A stretch of 48,460 nt of DNA, from positions 1-48,460 of the forward strand of contig CANMWJ010000024.1 of assembly GCA_947501565.1 (NCBI GenBank), in the 5' to 3' direction. This document shows, in pieces, positions 41,562-48,460 of the stretch; the first letter of the stretch is position 1; every line of letters begins with the position of its first letter. The DNA is from an uncultured Marinobacterium sp. GTDB taxonomy: Bacteria > Pseudomonadota > Gammaproteobacteria > Pseudomonadales > Balneatricaceae. The notes under the pieces were generated by a model that had not been told where the DNA came from, made no database searches, and saw only the letters and a list, made by a program, of their open reading frames with translations. The position numbers and the translations under genes are program-made.

Positions 41562-43220
41562 ATGCAGCTGATAAAGGGGTTCAGCACCGACAACCTTAAG
41601 GGAGACCTGTACGGGGGCGTGACGGCTGCGGTCGTAGCACTGCCTCTGGCACTGGCATTTGGCGTGTCCTCCGGTGCCGGCGCTATCGCAGGACTCTACG
41701 GTGCCATCTTTGTCGGCCTCTTTGCAGCGCTTTTTGGCGGTACTCCCTCCCAGATCTCCGGTCCGACCGGACCGATGACCGTGGTTATGGCCGCGGTCTT
41801 TACCCAATTCGCTGCTGTGGATCCTGAATCCGGCCCGGTGCTGGCTTTTACGGTCGTGATCCTGGGGGGCGCATTACAGATTCTGTTCGGCCTGCTCAAA
41901 CTGGGTAAATACATTACGCTGGTTCCCTTTCCTGTGATATCCGGCTTTATGAGTGGCATCGGCGTAATCATTATCCTACTGCAGCTCGGGCCACTGCTGG
42001 GGCATCCCGCCACATCCGGAGTGGCGCAATCGGTCCAGCAGTTACCTGTATTCCTCGCAGACATGCAACCGCCTGCACTGTTGCTGGGCGTATTTGCGCT
42101 GGTATTACTCACCTTCTGGCCCGCGCGTCTGGCGCGCGTTGTGCCTTCGCCGCTCGTGGCGCTCATCATTGGTGCGTTGGTTGTTTTCTGGTTGCCTGAG
42201 GGGCAAACCCTGGCGGTGATCGGCGATATACCGACCGGACTCCCGAGCTTGCAGTGGCCTCAGTTTGAACCCGCGCTCATACAGGAGATGGTACAAGCGG
42301 CGTTGATGTTGGCGGCGTTAGGCTCTATCGACTCCCTGTTGACCTCGCTGGTGGCGGATAACATGAGCAAAAGCCAGCACGATTCAGACCGGGAGCTTAT
42401 CGGTCAGGGAATAGGCAACATGTTTGCCGGTTTCTTTGGTGGTTTACCGGGAGCGGGTGCAACCATGCGCACGGTGGTGAATATTCGTGCTGGTGGTAAA
42501 ACCCCGATCTCGGGAGCTGTGCACGCTATTGTGCTGTTAGTGATCGTACTTGGCGCCGGTCCACTGGCGGAAAATATTCCTCATGCCGTTCTGGCGGGTA
42601 TCCTGATTAAGGTAGGGATCGATATCATCGATTGGAAGTTCCTGTTGCGTCTGCACCGGGCACCGCTGTTTGTAGTGTGCCTGATGCTGCTGGTGTTTGC
42701 CCTGACGGTGTTTGTGGATCTGGTTACGGCAGTGCTGGTGGGTGTGTTCCTGGCTAACATCATCACGGTAAAACGTCTGGCCGATGCCCAGGTGGATGCG
42801 GTACAGGTGATCAGCGACGATCTTGATGAACACGAGCAGTTAAGCCCACGGGAGAGTGAACTGCTGTTGAAGGCGGGTGGCAGGATCCTGCTGTACCACT
42901 TTAATGGCCCGGTCAGTTATGGCGCCGCGAAGGGGATTATTCTGAAACTGCGGCAGGCGAATCCCCACGACACGCTGATTTTCGACTTCAGCCAGGTGCC
43001 ACTGATCGACGTATCCACGGCGATGGCGATTGAAGAGATGATCATCGACAGTCAGAGTGCCGACCGGGAAGTGTATGTGATTGGTACCAATGAGCTGGTA
43101 CACAATGTGTTATCACGGATGCAGATTCTGAAGCTATTGCCTGATCACTGTGTTCACGACCGTCGCGAACCGGCGCTGGAGATTGCTTACGATAAGCTTT
43201 TCAGGACAATTGAAGGGTAG
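41562..43220 (+). CDS. SulP-family anion transporter with STAS domain
   Basis: A 552-residue protein of the SLC26/SulP family. The membrane part (about 1-410) begins with GDLYGGVTAAVVALPLALAFGV and contains the GPTGPMTVV substrate-loop region and GGLPGAGATMRTVVNIRAGG. The cytoplasmic STAS domain spans about 440-545 (HFNGPVSYGAAKGI...FDFSQVPLIDVSTAMAIEE). Substrates in the family are sulfate, bicarbonate or carboxylates; its sequence looks closer to the bicarbonate/low-affinity sulfate types, but this is uncertain. Its 3' end overlaps the convergent yigZ gene by 34 bases. Confidence 0.9.
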   Translation: MQLIKGFSTDNLKGDLYGGVTAAVVALPLALAFGVSSGAGAIAGLYGAIFVGLFAALFGGTPSQISGPTGPMTVVMAAVFTQFAAVDPESGPVLAFTVVILGGALQILFGLLKLGKYITLVPFPVISGFMSGIGVIIILLQLGPLLGHPATSGVAQSVQQLPVFLADMQPPALLLGVFALVLLTFWPARLARVVPSPLVALIIGALVVFWLPEGQTLAVIGDIPTGLPSLQWPQFEPALIQEMVQAALMLAALGSIDSLLTSLVADNMSKSQHDSDRELIGQGIGNMFAGFFGGLPGAGATMRTVVNIRAGGKTPISGAVHAIVLLVIVLGAGPLAENIPHAVLAGILIKVGIDIIDWKFLLRLHRAPLFVVCLMLLVFALTVFVDLVTAVLVGVFLANIITVKRLADAQVDAVQVISDDLDEHEQLSPRESELLLKAGGRILLYHFNGPVSYGAAKGIILKLRQANPHDTLIFDFSQVPLIDVSTAMAIEEMIIDSQSADREVYVIGTNELVHNVLSRMQILKLLPDHCVHDRREPALEIAYDKLFRTIEG

Positions 43221-43792
43221 GGCTGCAGGGCTGTCGTGAGTCCCTCCAGCTGTGCGGTTTCGATCTCACCGTATATTCTCAGTTGCGCTTCCCATTGCCG
43301 CTCCTGAACCTCCACCGAAAACTGATTCAGCAGCTGTTCCAGCTGGCCGGTCATCTCAAAGGGAGCGCTGATCTCGATCTGCTCTTTAGGTACGACCAGG
43401 GTTGTCGGCAGCGTTTCCAGCGCCTCTCTCACCGCCTGGCTGTATGCACGCACCAGACCGCCGGTGCCGAGTTTGACACCACCGAAATAGCGGGTAACCA
43501 CCACCGTGACCTCACCAAGCCCACTGTGGTCGAGGACGGTGAGCATCGGGCGTCCAGCCGTACCTTTAGGTTCACCGTCGTCGCTGCAGCCCCGGTTTCT
43601 GGAATCGTCGGGGGAGCCTGCGATGTGCGCCCAGCAGTTATGGTTGGCGGAAGGATGTTCTGCCTTGAGTTGGGCCACAAACGCTTCGGCGCTACTGCGA
43701 TCCGGTGTGGCTGCGACTGTAGTGATAAATCGACTATTTTTGATGATCAGTTCACAGCGGTGGGTAGCGGAAGGTTTCCGGTACTCACTCAC
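43187..43792 (-). CDS. yigZ: YigZ/IMPACT family protein
   Basis: The protein is 201 residues from a GTG start that overlaps the stop of the CDF gene (GTGA). This start gives MSEYRKPSATHRCELIIKNSRF, which fits the family better than the ATG at 43810 that adds six residues. The IMPACT N-terminal domain carries HNCWAHIAG, DDGEPKGTAGRPML and VVTRYFGGVKLGTGGLVRAY, all family signatures. A DUF1949 domain follows (about 135-200). The function is uncertain in bacteria; eukaryotic IMPACT regulates the Gcn2 kinase. It overlaps the convergent SulP gene by 34 bases at the other end. Confidence 0.92.
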   Translation of the reverse strand: MSEYRKPSATHRCELIIKNSRFITTVAATPDRSSAEAFVAQLKAEHPSANHNCWAHIAGSPDDSRNRGCSDDGEPKGTAGRPMLTVLDHSGLGEVTVVVTRYFGGVKLGTGGLVRAYSQAVREALETLPTTLVVPKEQIEISAPFEMTGQLEQLLNQFSVEVQERQWEAQLRIYGEIETAQLEGLTTALQPYPSIVLKSLS

Positions 43793-44925
43793 TGTGGATG
43801 ACCGCTCCATACCCGGACGTTCTGCAGCCAGTGCGGATGGGCGAGACTATCCTGCAGCTCCTGAGCCAGCGAAGCGCGTGGCTGGGTCGGGGTGGCGAAA
43901 AAGAGTTCGATATCGATCTTGTCGCTGTAGTGCAGGGCGATGCGCTCAGGGCTATCCAGCTCGGGCGCGACCTTCTGTAGGGCGTTGTTCAACAGCGATT
44001 CGATCTCTGAGCGCATTGGCAGAGTCTTGCAGACCTGCTCCAGCTCGTCATCGTAGGTATCAATGTGGAAGATTACATGGCCGATATCCTCGAAGGCGCC
44101 CTGCAAGCGACAGACCGCCATATCGCCGATGTAGTGCCCCTCGGATGCGGAGAGGGTCGGGGAGACCTGAATATGCATCTCCAGCTGACTTTGGCCGGCC
44201 ATCTTGCGGCTCTTGAAGCTGTGAACGTCGAGGATGCCATCCACCTGCATCACGGCTTCACGGAAAGCGATGATGCGATCTTCGGGCAGGGCAGTATCTA
44301 CCAGCTCTTTAATGCTGTCCCAGGTCATCTCCCAGCCGATCTTGCCGACGATGACCGAAACGATCACGGCTGCCAGTGCATCCAGCCACCAGACACCCAT
44401 CATGGCGCCGCCTACACCGATCAGTACGACAATCGAGGAGAGGGCGTCTGTACGGCTGTGCCAGGCGTTGGCGATGATCAGGTCGGACTTAATCTCTTTG
44501 CCGATACGCATGGTGTAATGGAAGATCCACTCTTTACCAGCGATCGACAGGGCAGCAACCAGCAGTGCGGGCCACTCAGGTACTAAAGGGGTTTCATCGG
44601 TGAAGAGTAGCTTAACGCTTTCATAGGCCATCGCACCGGCTACGGCGATCAGGGCGCAGCCCAGAACAACGGTCCCCACGGTTTCGAAGCGACCATGCCC
44701 CCAAGGGTGGTCTTCATCGGGTTCCTGATGAGAGATTCTCAGGACGACGATCACCAGACCATCGGTAATCAGGTCGGACAGGGAGTGTATGCCGTCTACC
44801 ACCAGGGCGCTGGAGTGGGACAGGATACCGACAAAGATTTTGGATATACCCAGGACGAAATCCAGCAGAGCCCCAATCAGGGTAATTTTCTCTGCTGCTT
44901 TCTGTTGACTTAGCTCTCTACTCAT
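43789..44925 (-). CDS. Cation diffusion facilitator with extended C-terminus
   Basis: The protein is 378 residues from the ATG of MSRELSQQKAAEK, long for a CDF (usually about 300). Six spans lie in residues 10-195. The metal-transport site appears as HSLSD in span 2 and HSRTD in span 5, the His/Asp pair pattern usual for zinc transporters and unlike the Asp/Asp of FieF. A first cytoplasmic ferredoxin-like domain follows (about 205-285), then about 90 residues (MRSEIESLLNNALQKVAPEL onward) that may be a second such domain. There is no Shine-Dalgarno sequence at either candidate start (GTG at 44967 is the other). It is coupled to yigZ by a 4-base overlap. Confidence 0.88.
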   Translation of the reverse strand: MSRELSQQKAAEKITLIGALLDFVLGISKIFVGILSHSSALVVDGIHSLSDLITDGLVIVVLRISHQEPDEDHPWGHGRFETVGTVVLGCALIAVAGAMAYESVKLLFTDETPLVPEWPALLVAALSIAGKEWIFHYTMRIGKEIKSDLIIANAWHSRTDALSSIVVLIGVGGAMMGVWWLDALAAVIVSVIVGKIGWEMTWDSIKELVDTALPEDRIIAFREAVMQVDGILDVHSFKSRKMAGQSQLEMHIQVSPTLSASEGHYIGDMAVCRLQGAFEDIGHVIFHIDTYDDELEQVCKTLPMRSEIESLLNNALQKVAPELDSPERIALHYSDKIDIELFFATPTQPRASLAQELQDSLAHPHWLQNVRVWSGHPQ

Positions 44926-45409
44926 GGGGGGCAAGGATACCGTTAATTTGTGATCAAGTCTTGGCACTTAAGGCAATAATTTTGTCTGTAAAAAGTTACA
45001 TAAATTGCTTGACAGGAAAGATTCGAAGTTTGCCAGAATGCATTCACAAATTTACCTGGATTCAGAGAAAAAATGGAGTTTATAGCTCGTAACTCATTGA
45101 TTTAATTGGGGTGAAAACAGGTGGCTAAATATTGATCAATTTGACGGGTGGCGTGTATTTACGTGGCCTATGTGACCTTTTCGATACTAAACCCACAGTG
45201 TTATCCACAGGATATGTGGGTAGGCGTTTGCAGCCCTTATACCACGGGAGATTGAGCCACTTATCTACTATGGGAACTTATAGCAGGGGGCTAAAGCTCG
45301 ACGTGGATTTGCGTTAAGATGACGGCGCTTATTCTGTCGGCCACAGCCGAACTATTTGTGACCGGTTTGCCATTATCTACTTCGCGTACATTTTTATCAG
45401 GGTCGAAAC
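44926..45409. other. Long intergenic region with a DnaA-box-like cluster
   Basis: No gene is supported; the short plus-strand frame at 45132-45317 lacks a ribosome-binding site. The region holds a consensus DnaA box with flanking inverted repeats (45191-45221), two weaker box-like sequences after it and AT-rich stretches. TTGACA at 45010 has no good -10 partner at 16-18 bases. Confidence 0.5.
45191..45221 (+). promoter_or_regulatory. Consensus DnaA box within an inverted repeat
   Basis: TTATCCACA (45201-45209) is an exact DnaA box. It is flanked by ACCCACA (45191-45197) and its complement TGTGGGT (45215-45221). TTATACCAC (about 45238) and TTATCTACT (about 45261) resemble weaker boxes. Confidence 0.45.
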
Positions 45410-46282
45410 ATGGAAAACAGTTTGCTGACACAGGTGGTGTTACCTGCTGCACTCTTCACCATTATGCTTGGGGTCGGGATGTCCCTGTCGTTGGCGGATT
45501 TCCGTCGTATTCTCGCCCGCCCGTCGGTGACACTGCTCGGTGTAACTATGCAGTTTCTGTTGTTACCGCTGCTGGGGTACCTGGTCGTTACCCTGCTAGG
45601 GTTATCGCCGGTACTGGCGGTAGGCTTGTTAATCCTGACATTTGCTCCGGGTGGGGCGACCTCGAATATGATCACCTGGCTGGCGCGGGGGGATGTGGCC
45701 CTGTCTGTCAGTATGACTGCGCTGGTTAGCGTACTGGCCCCCTTTACCTTGCCGTTGCTGACCTACTGGGCGTTGCAGCATTGGCTGGGGGCTACCCAGG
45801 CAATTGAGTTTCCGGTGCTTACAACCATGATTAAGCTGGTGGTGATGACCATTGTGCCCGTCGTGTTGGGGGTTACATTGCATCATTGGGCTCCGGGCCT
45901 CTGTCATCGTCTCCAGAAACCGGTGAAGCTGTTGTCGATGCTTTTCCTGGTTGTAGTTGTGGTGGGTATCACCAAGGCAAACTGGGCGCGTTTGCCCGAT
46001 CTGGCGCTGCAGTTAGGGCCCGCAGTTGCCATGCTGATCACGTTGGCGTTTGGCGCGGGCTACGGCTTTGCGCGTAAAGCCCGTCTGGGCACGGAACAGT
46101 CGATCACCCTCGGGGTAGAGGTTGGGATTCAGAATGCGGGAACCGCGTTGCTGGTGACCGGCACGGTACTGCAGAACGCAGAGATGTCCGCCGCCGCACT
46201 GACGTACGGCATTCTGATGAATATTCCGGCCTTTATGCTGATCTTCTGGCGCAACCGGCGGAAACACGCTGCGCTGGCCTGA
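45410..46282 (+). CDS. Bile acid:sodium symporter (BASS) family protein
   Basis: A 290-residue membrane protein with about nine or ten spans. MENSLLTQVVLPAALFTIMLGVGMSLSLADF and FAPGGATSNMITWLARGDVALSVSMT are characteristic of the bacterial ASBT-like fold, and the crossover region EVGIQNAGTALLV near residue 245 matches the sodium-site motif. Homologues import bile acids, pyruvate or other organic anions with Na+; the substrate here is unknown. It is convergent with queE after 17 bases. Confidence 0.92.
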   Translation: MENSLLTQVVLPAALFTIMLGVGMSLSLADFRRILARPSVTLLGVTMQFLLLPLLGYLVVTLLGLSPVLAVGLLILTFAPGGATSNMITWLARGDVALSVSMTALVSVLAPFTLPLLTYWALQHWLGATQAIEFPVLTTMIKLVVMTIVPVVLGVTLHHWAPGLCHRLQKPVKLLSMLFLVVVVVGITKANWARLPDLALQLGPAVAMLITLAFGAGYGFARKARLGTEQSITLGVEVGIQNAGTALLVTGTVLQNAEMSAAALTYGILMNIPAFMLIFWRNRRKHAALA

Positions 46283-46299
46283 GCCGGGTCAGTGGAGGG

Positions 46300-46929
46300 T
46301 TATTCGATACCCAGTATTTTGTGGGTCTGCAGGCTCAGCTTCCACTGCGGGTGTTCCAGACAGTAGTTGAGCGCATCTTTGGTGTGCATGGGGCGGGTAG
46401 GGCTGTCCAGCGGTTGTAGGTAGAAATGTTCGAACGCCAGCGCAGTGAAGCGTTCCGGCATCGCTTTTGGTTGCGGGTAGACCAGTTTGAGTTCGTTGCC
46501 CGCAGTAATCAGAAGTTCGGCATCCGCTTTGGGGCTGACACAGATCCAGTCGATACCCTCAGGCAGCGGTTTGGTGCCGTTGGTTTCGACCGCGATTTCG
46601 AAGTCATAGTGGTGGCACAGGTCCACCAGTGCCTGGTCGAGCTGCAAGGCGGGTTCTCCGCCGGTGAAGATAACGTAGCGGTGCCCCTGTTGCTCAGGCC
46701 ACATCCGTAACAGCTCCTGCAGCAGAGCTTCAGCGTCCGTGAATTTGCCGCCATTACTACCATCCGTACCGATGAAATCAGTGTCGCAGAAATCACATAC
46801 CGCACTGGCACGATCCTGCTCGCGGCCAGACCAGAGGTTGCATCCGGTAAAGCGGCAGAAAAGTGCGGGACGCCCACTGTGGGCACCTTCACCCTGCAGG
46901 CTGTAAAAGATCTCTTTAACTGAGTACAT
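46300..46929 (-). CDS. queE: 7-carboxy-7-deazaguanine synthase
   Basis: A 209-residue radical-SAM enzyme of queuosine biosynthesis, converting 6-carboxytetrahydropterin to 7-carboxy-7-deazaguanine. The start MYSVKEIFYSLQGEG is typical. The iron-sulfur cysteines are C30, C45 and C48 (C-x14-C-x2-C), the expanded motif of the Burkholderia-type QueE. TGGEPALQLD is the SAM-binding GGEP region. An upstream extension to 46977 is not conserved. No other que gene is adjacent. Confidence 0.95.
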   Translation of the reverse strand: MYSVKEIFYSLQGEGAHSGRPALFCRFTGCNLWSGREQDRASAVCDFCDTDFIGTDGSNGGKFTDAEALLQELLRMWPEQQGHRYVIFTGGEPALQLDQALVDLCHHYDFEIAVETNGTKPLPEGIDWICVSPKADAELLITAGNELKLVYPQPKAMPERFTALAFEHFYLQPLDSPTRPMHTKDALNYCLEHPQWKLSLQTHKILGIE

Positions 46930-46998
46930 AGGTCTGGAACTGGCTGAAAAATGCGGTAGTCTACACGCCTTCAACAATTATAGGTAGCGGAGCCCACC

Positions 46999-47508
46999 AT
47001 GAAGCTCAGGGAAATTGATAAACCCACCTTTCGTAAGAAACAGCGTAACGTCGCGATCGTTTTTTGTTCCGTATTTCTGGTGTTAGGTCTGTCGATCGCA
47101 GCGGCTTTCCGCCATTGGGGCGGTAACCCTGAGGGGGAAAATATGCTGCTGAACCTGGCTGGCGTACTGATCGGCCTGGTGATCACCGGCGGCATGTTCT
47201 CATTGGTTTCTGGCAACCCTTATCTCGAGGAGGTTCGCTACGGTTGGAACCTGAAACGTCAGGTATTGAAGATCCAGAACAAGAAACATGTCTGGAAAGA
47301 GCGTGCGATCGCGGGTGATCAGACCGCTGCGACTGTCATGGCATTTTATTATGCGGGCGTGACCCAGTTGCAGTATCTGGAAAACAACGAGTTCGGTCAG
47401 AGCGAAATGGCGGAAGAGCGTAACGAGTTTGAAGTGCAGTGTGCAGCACACGCTCTGGAGCACGATGCGGATGCGTTCACTATCGATATGCTGCTAGAGG
47501 TTAAATAA
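46999..47508 (+). CDS. DUF3087 family membrane protein
   Basis: A 169-residue protein with a basic N-terminus, two membrane spans (about 18-38 and 50-70) and a cytoplasmic helical domain. It matches DUF3087, found in marine gammaproteobacteria and pseudomonads; recognisable parts are REIDKPTFRKKQRNV, GVLIGLVITGGMFSLV and YYAGVTQLQYLENN. No function is known. It diverges from queE across 69 bases. Confidence 0.85.
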   Translation: MKLREIDKPTFRKKQRNVAIVFCSVFLVLGLSIAAAFRHWGGNPEGENMLLNLAGVLIGLVITGGMFSLVSGNPYLEEVRYGWNLKRQVLKIQNKKHVWKERAIAGDQTAATVMAFYYAGVTQLQYLENNEFGQSEMAEERNEFEVQCAAHALEHDADAFTIDMLLEVK

Positions 47509-47680
47509 CACCGCATCAGCGGCATTGTTCCCGCGGTAGAGGCGTTATGGCGGCTTCTGCCGCACTCCCTCTGTTCTATCTTCACTCTTCTCCATAAGTC
47601 TAAATGTGCGTTGTACCGGTATTGGTGTATAAATGCTCATATAACTAATAAAGATAAATATATAACCGGTGGTGTGAAGA

Positions 47681-48319
47681 ATGTTGAAAAGAACAGTGAC
47701 CAGCCTGGCGTTGGTGGCGGCTCTGGTATCCTCTCCTGCAGTTCTGGCTGAAGGCGGCAAGCGTGCGATGATCGCGCCAGACCTCTACTCTTTTGTGGTT
47801 GAGCATGACGGCGACAAGGTTGAAGTGAAACGTGCTCAGGACCCGCAGAATCGTATCCATGAGCTTTACAGCACCACTTACCGTGGTACTCCGCAGCCGA
47901 TCCATCCGTTTGAGCCGCATGATGTTGAAACCATCGGTGAGCGCGAGTTCGTTCAGTACATGATCGAATCTCAGACCAACGAAGATGTACTGATCGTAGA
48001 TACTCGTACCGAAGGCTGGCACTATCGCCTGACCATCCCGGGTTCTGTGAACGTGCCTTACACTGTTATGGACGAGCCAGAGTCCGCAGCGGATACGCTG
48101 GAAGAGCTGGGTGCAGAGAAGAAAAACGGTGCCTGGGATTTCTCAGAAGCTAAAACACTGGCGATGTTCTGTAACGGTTACTGGTGTGGGCAGACCCCAC
48201 GTCTGGTGCGTGAGCTGCTGAAAGCCGGTTACCCGGACACCAAAATGAAATACTACCGTGGCGGTATGCAGGCCTGGACCAGCCTGGGTTTGACCACTGT
48301 TGGTGACGCTGCGGAGTAA
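47681..48319 (+). CDS. Periplasmic rhodanese-like protein
   Basis: A 212-residue protein with a signal peptide (1-23, ending VLA) and a rhodanese domain (about 80-205). The active loop is CNGYWC, with Cys164 and a second cysteine at 169, followed by GQTPRLVRELLKAGY and YYRGGMQAW. Rhodaneses transfer sulfane sulfur; the paired cysteines could form a disulfide or share a persulfide. An extended N-terminal part (24-80) is not recognised. The location outside the cytoplasm suggests a role in periplasmic sulfur or redox chemistry. It may relate to the sulfur-type regulon at 25.6-33 kb, but its promoter lacks a clear copy of that operator. Confidence 0.87.
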   Translation: MLKRTVTSLALVAALVSSPAVLAEGGKRAMIAPDLYSFVVEHDGDKVEVKRAQDPQNRIHELYSTTYRGTPQPIHPFEPHDVETIGEREFVQYMIESQTNEDVLIVDTRTEGWHYRLTIPGSVNVPYTVMDEPESAADTLEELGAEKKNGAWDFSEAKTLAMFCNGYWCGQTPRLVRELLKAGYPDTKMKYYRGGMQAWTSLGLTTVGDAAE

Positions 48320-48338
48320 TTCCGCTCTTACAGGTCAC

Positions 48339-48375
48339 AAAAAAGCCGCTAGCGGGAAACGTTAGCGGCTTTTTT
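48339..48375 (+). terminator. Terminator after the rhodanese gene
   Basis: GCCGCTAGCG and CGTTAGCGGC pair around GGAAA, flanked by six A and six T residues. Confidence 0.85.
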
Positions 48376-48436
48376 ATTGTGTCTGTCCCGTCCTGAATAA
48401 CGTTGACACTTTTCGATCATCAAATCGGAAGGTGTT

Positions 48437-48460
48437 ATGAAATCAAGAACTAAGCGTACT
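48437..48460 (+). CDS. Start of a gene cut by the window edge, possibly an IS3-type transposase OrfA
   Basis: Only eight codons are present (MKSRTKRT), with GGAAGG 5 bases upstream. A basic start of this kind and the preceding TCCTGAATAACGTTGACAC remind me of the left end and first ORF of IS3-family elements. The identity cannot be confirmed from so little sequence. Confidence 0.4.

Noticed and set aside
45132-45317. 61-codon frame before the BASS transporter gene
   Set aside because: No ribosome-binding site, no recognisable composition, and it covers the DnaA-box region.
47620-47665. AT-rich sequence before the rhodanese gene as a third copy of the spacer operator
   Set aside because: It contains CTAATA and ATATAT but no paired half-site at 6-base spacing, so it is not a convincing match.
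1-48460. CRISPR arrays, tRNA or rRNA genes
   Set aside because: No regularly spaced direct repeats of CRISPR size and no recognisable tRNA or rRNA sequence were seen on either strand.

Overview
This 48.5 kb window looks like an ordinary stretch of chromosome from a free-living, probably marine gammaproteobacterium of the Oceanospirillales/Nitrincolaceae type. That assignment is inferred from gene content: a YejK nucleoid protein, an ectoine-type aspartate kinase, two short PHA phasins, a DUF3087 protein, YaeQ, ArfB, QueE, and five c-di-GMP signalling proteins. No rRNA, tRNA, CRISPR array or prophage was seen. A partial gene at the right edge may be the start of an insertion sequence. A short palindromic intergenic repeat (arms GTAGGTTGG and CCCAACA) occurs in clusters at three places.

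Layout. 0.3-5 kb: a degenerate GGDEF protein converges on an operon of an Aer-like chemoreceptor and a GGDEF-EAL protein. 5-11 kb: RarD-type permease, SLC13-type permease with a divergent AraC regulator, RNase Z, hisC and a small unknown gene. 11.4-13.7 kb: hemerythrin with a perfect FNR/Anr box, a small outer-membrane barrel and a membrane diguanylate cyclase. 13.9-18 kb: lone aspartate kinase with a structured leader, two near-identical phasin genes under matching palindromes, and YejK. 18-24.2 kb: YaeQ, Na/Pi cotransporter, ArfB, a PA3496-like small protein, an untracked 38-aa ORF with its own terminator, and the Pat-type protein acetyltransferase. 24.5-25.5 kb: AzlC/AzlD pair. 25.6-33 kb: an ArsR-family regulator with the cysteine pair of persulfide sensors, an RND/LolA-like/outer-membrane-protein operon, a membrane diguanylate cyclase and a tandem DUF2892 membrane protein. 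33-48.5 kb: tandem universal stress protein, exonuclease III, a LysR-controlled DsbA-like/GST pair, glutathione reductase, another diguanylate cyclase, L,D-transpeptidase, SulP transporter, YigZ, CDF metal transporter, BASS transporter, QueE, DUF3087 protein and a periplasmic rhodanese.

The most interesting signal is a candidate sulfur-responsive regulon. The ArsR protein at 25622-25987 has Cys52 and Cys118, the same 66-residue spacing as the redox cysteines of SqrR and BigR. The same palindrome (ATATTAG, six bases, CTAATAT) fills the -35/-10 spacer of two promoters: that of the RND/LolA-like/barrel operon (26290-30936) and, with one mismatch, that of the DUF2892 gene 6 kb away. The DUF2892 protein resembles the membrane part of YgaP, whose E. 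coli regulator YgaV is of the same ArsR type. A three-component envelope transport system of unknown cargo under persulfide-type control is the best candidate here for an undescribed system. A second well-defined signal is the phasin control region, where each promoter sits between two palindromes of the TTGTGC/GCACAA type.
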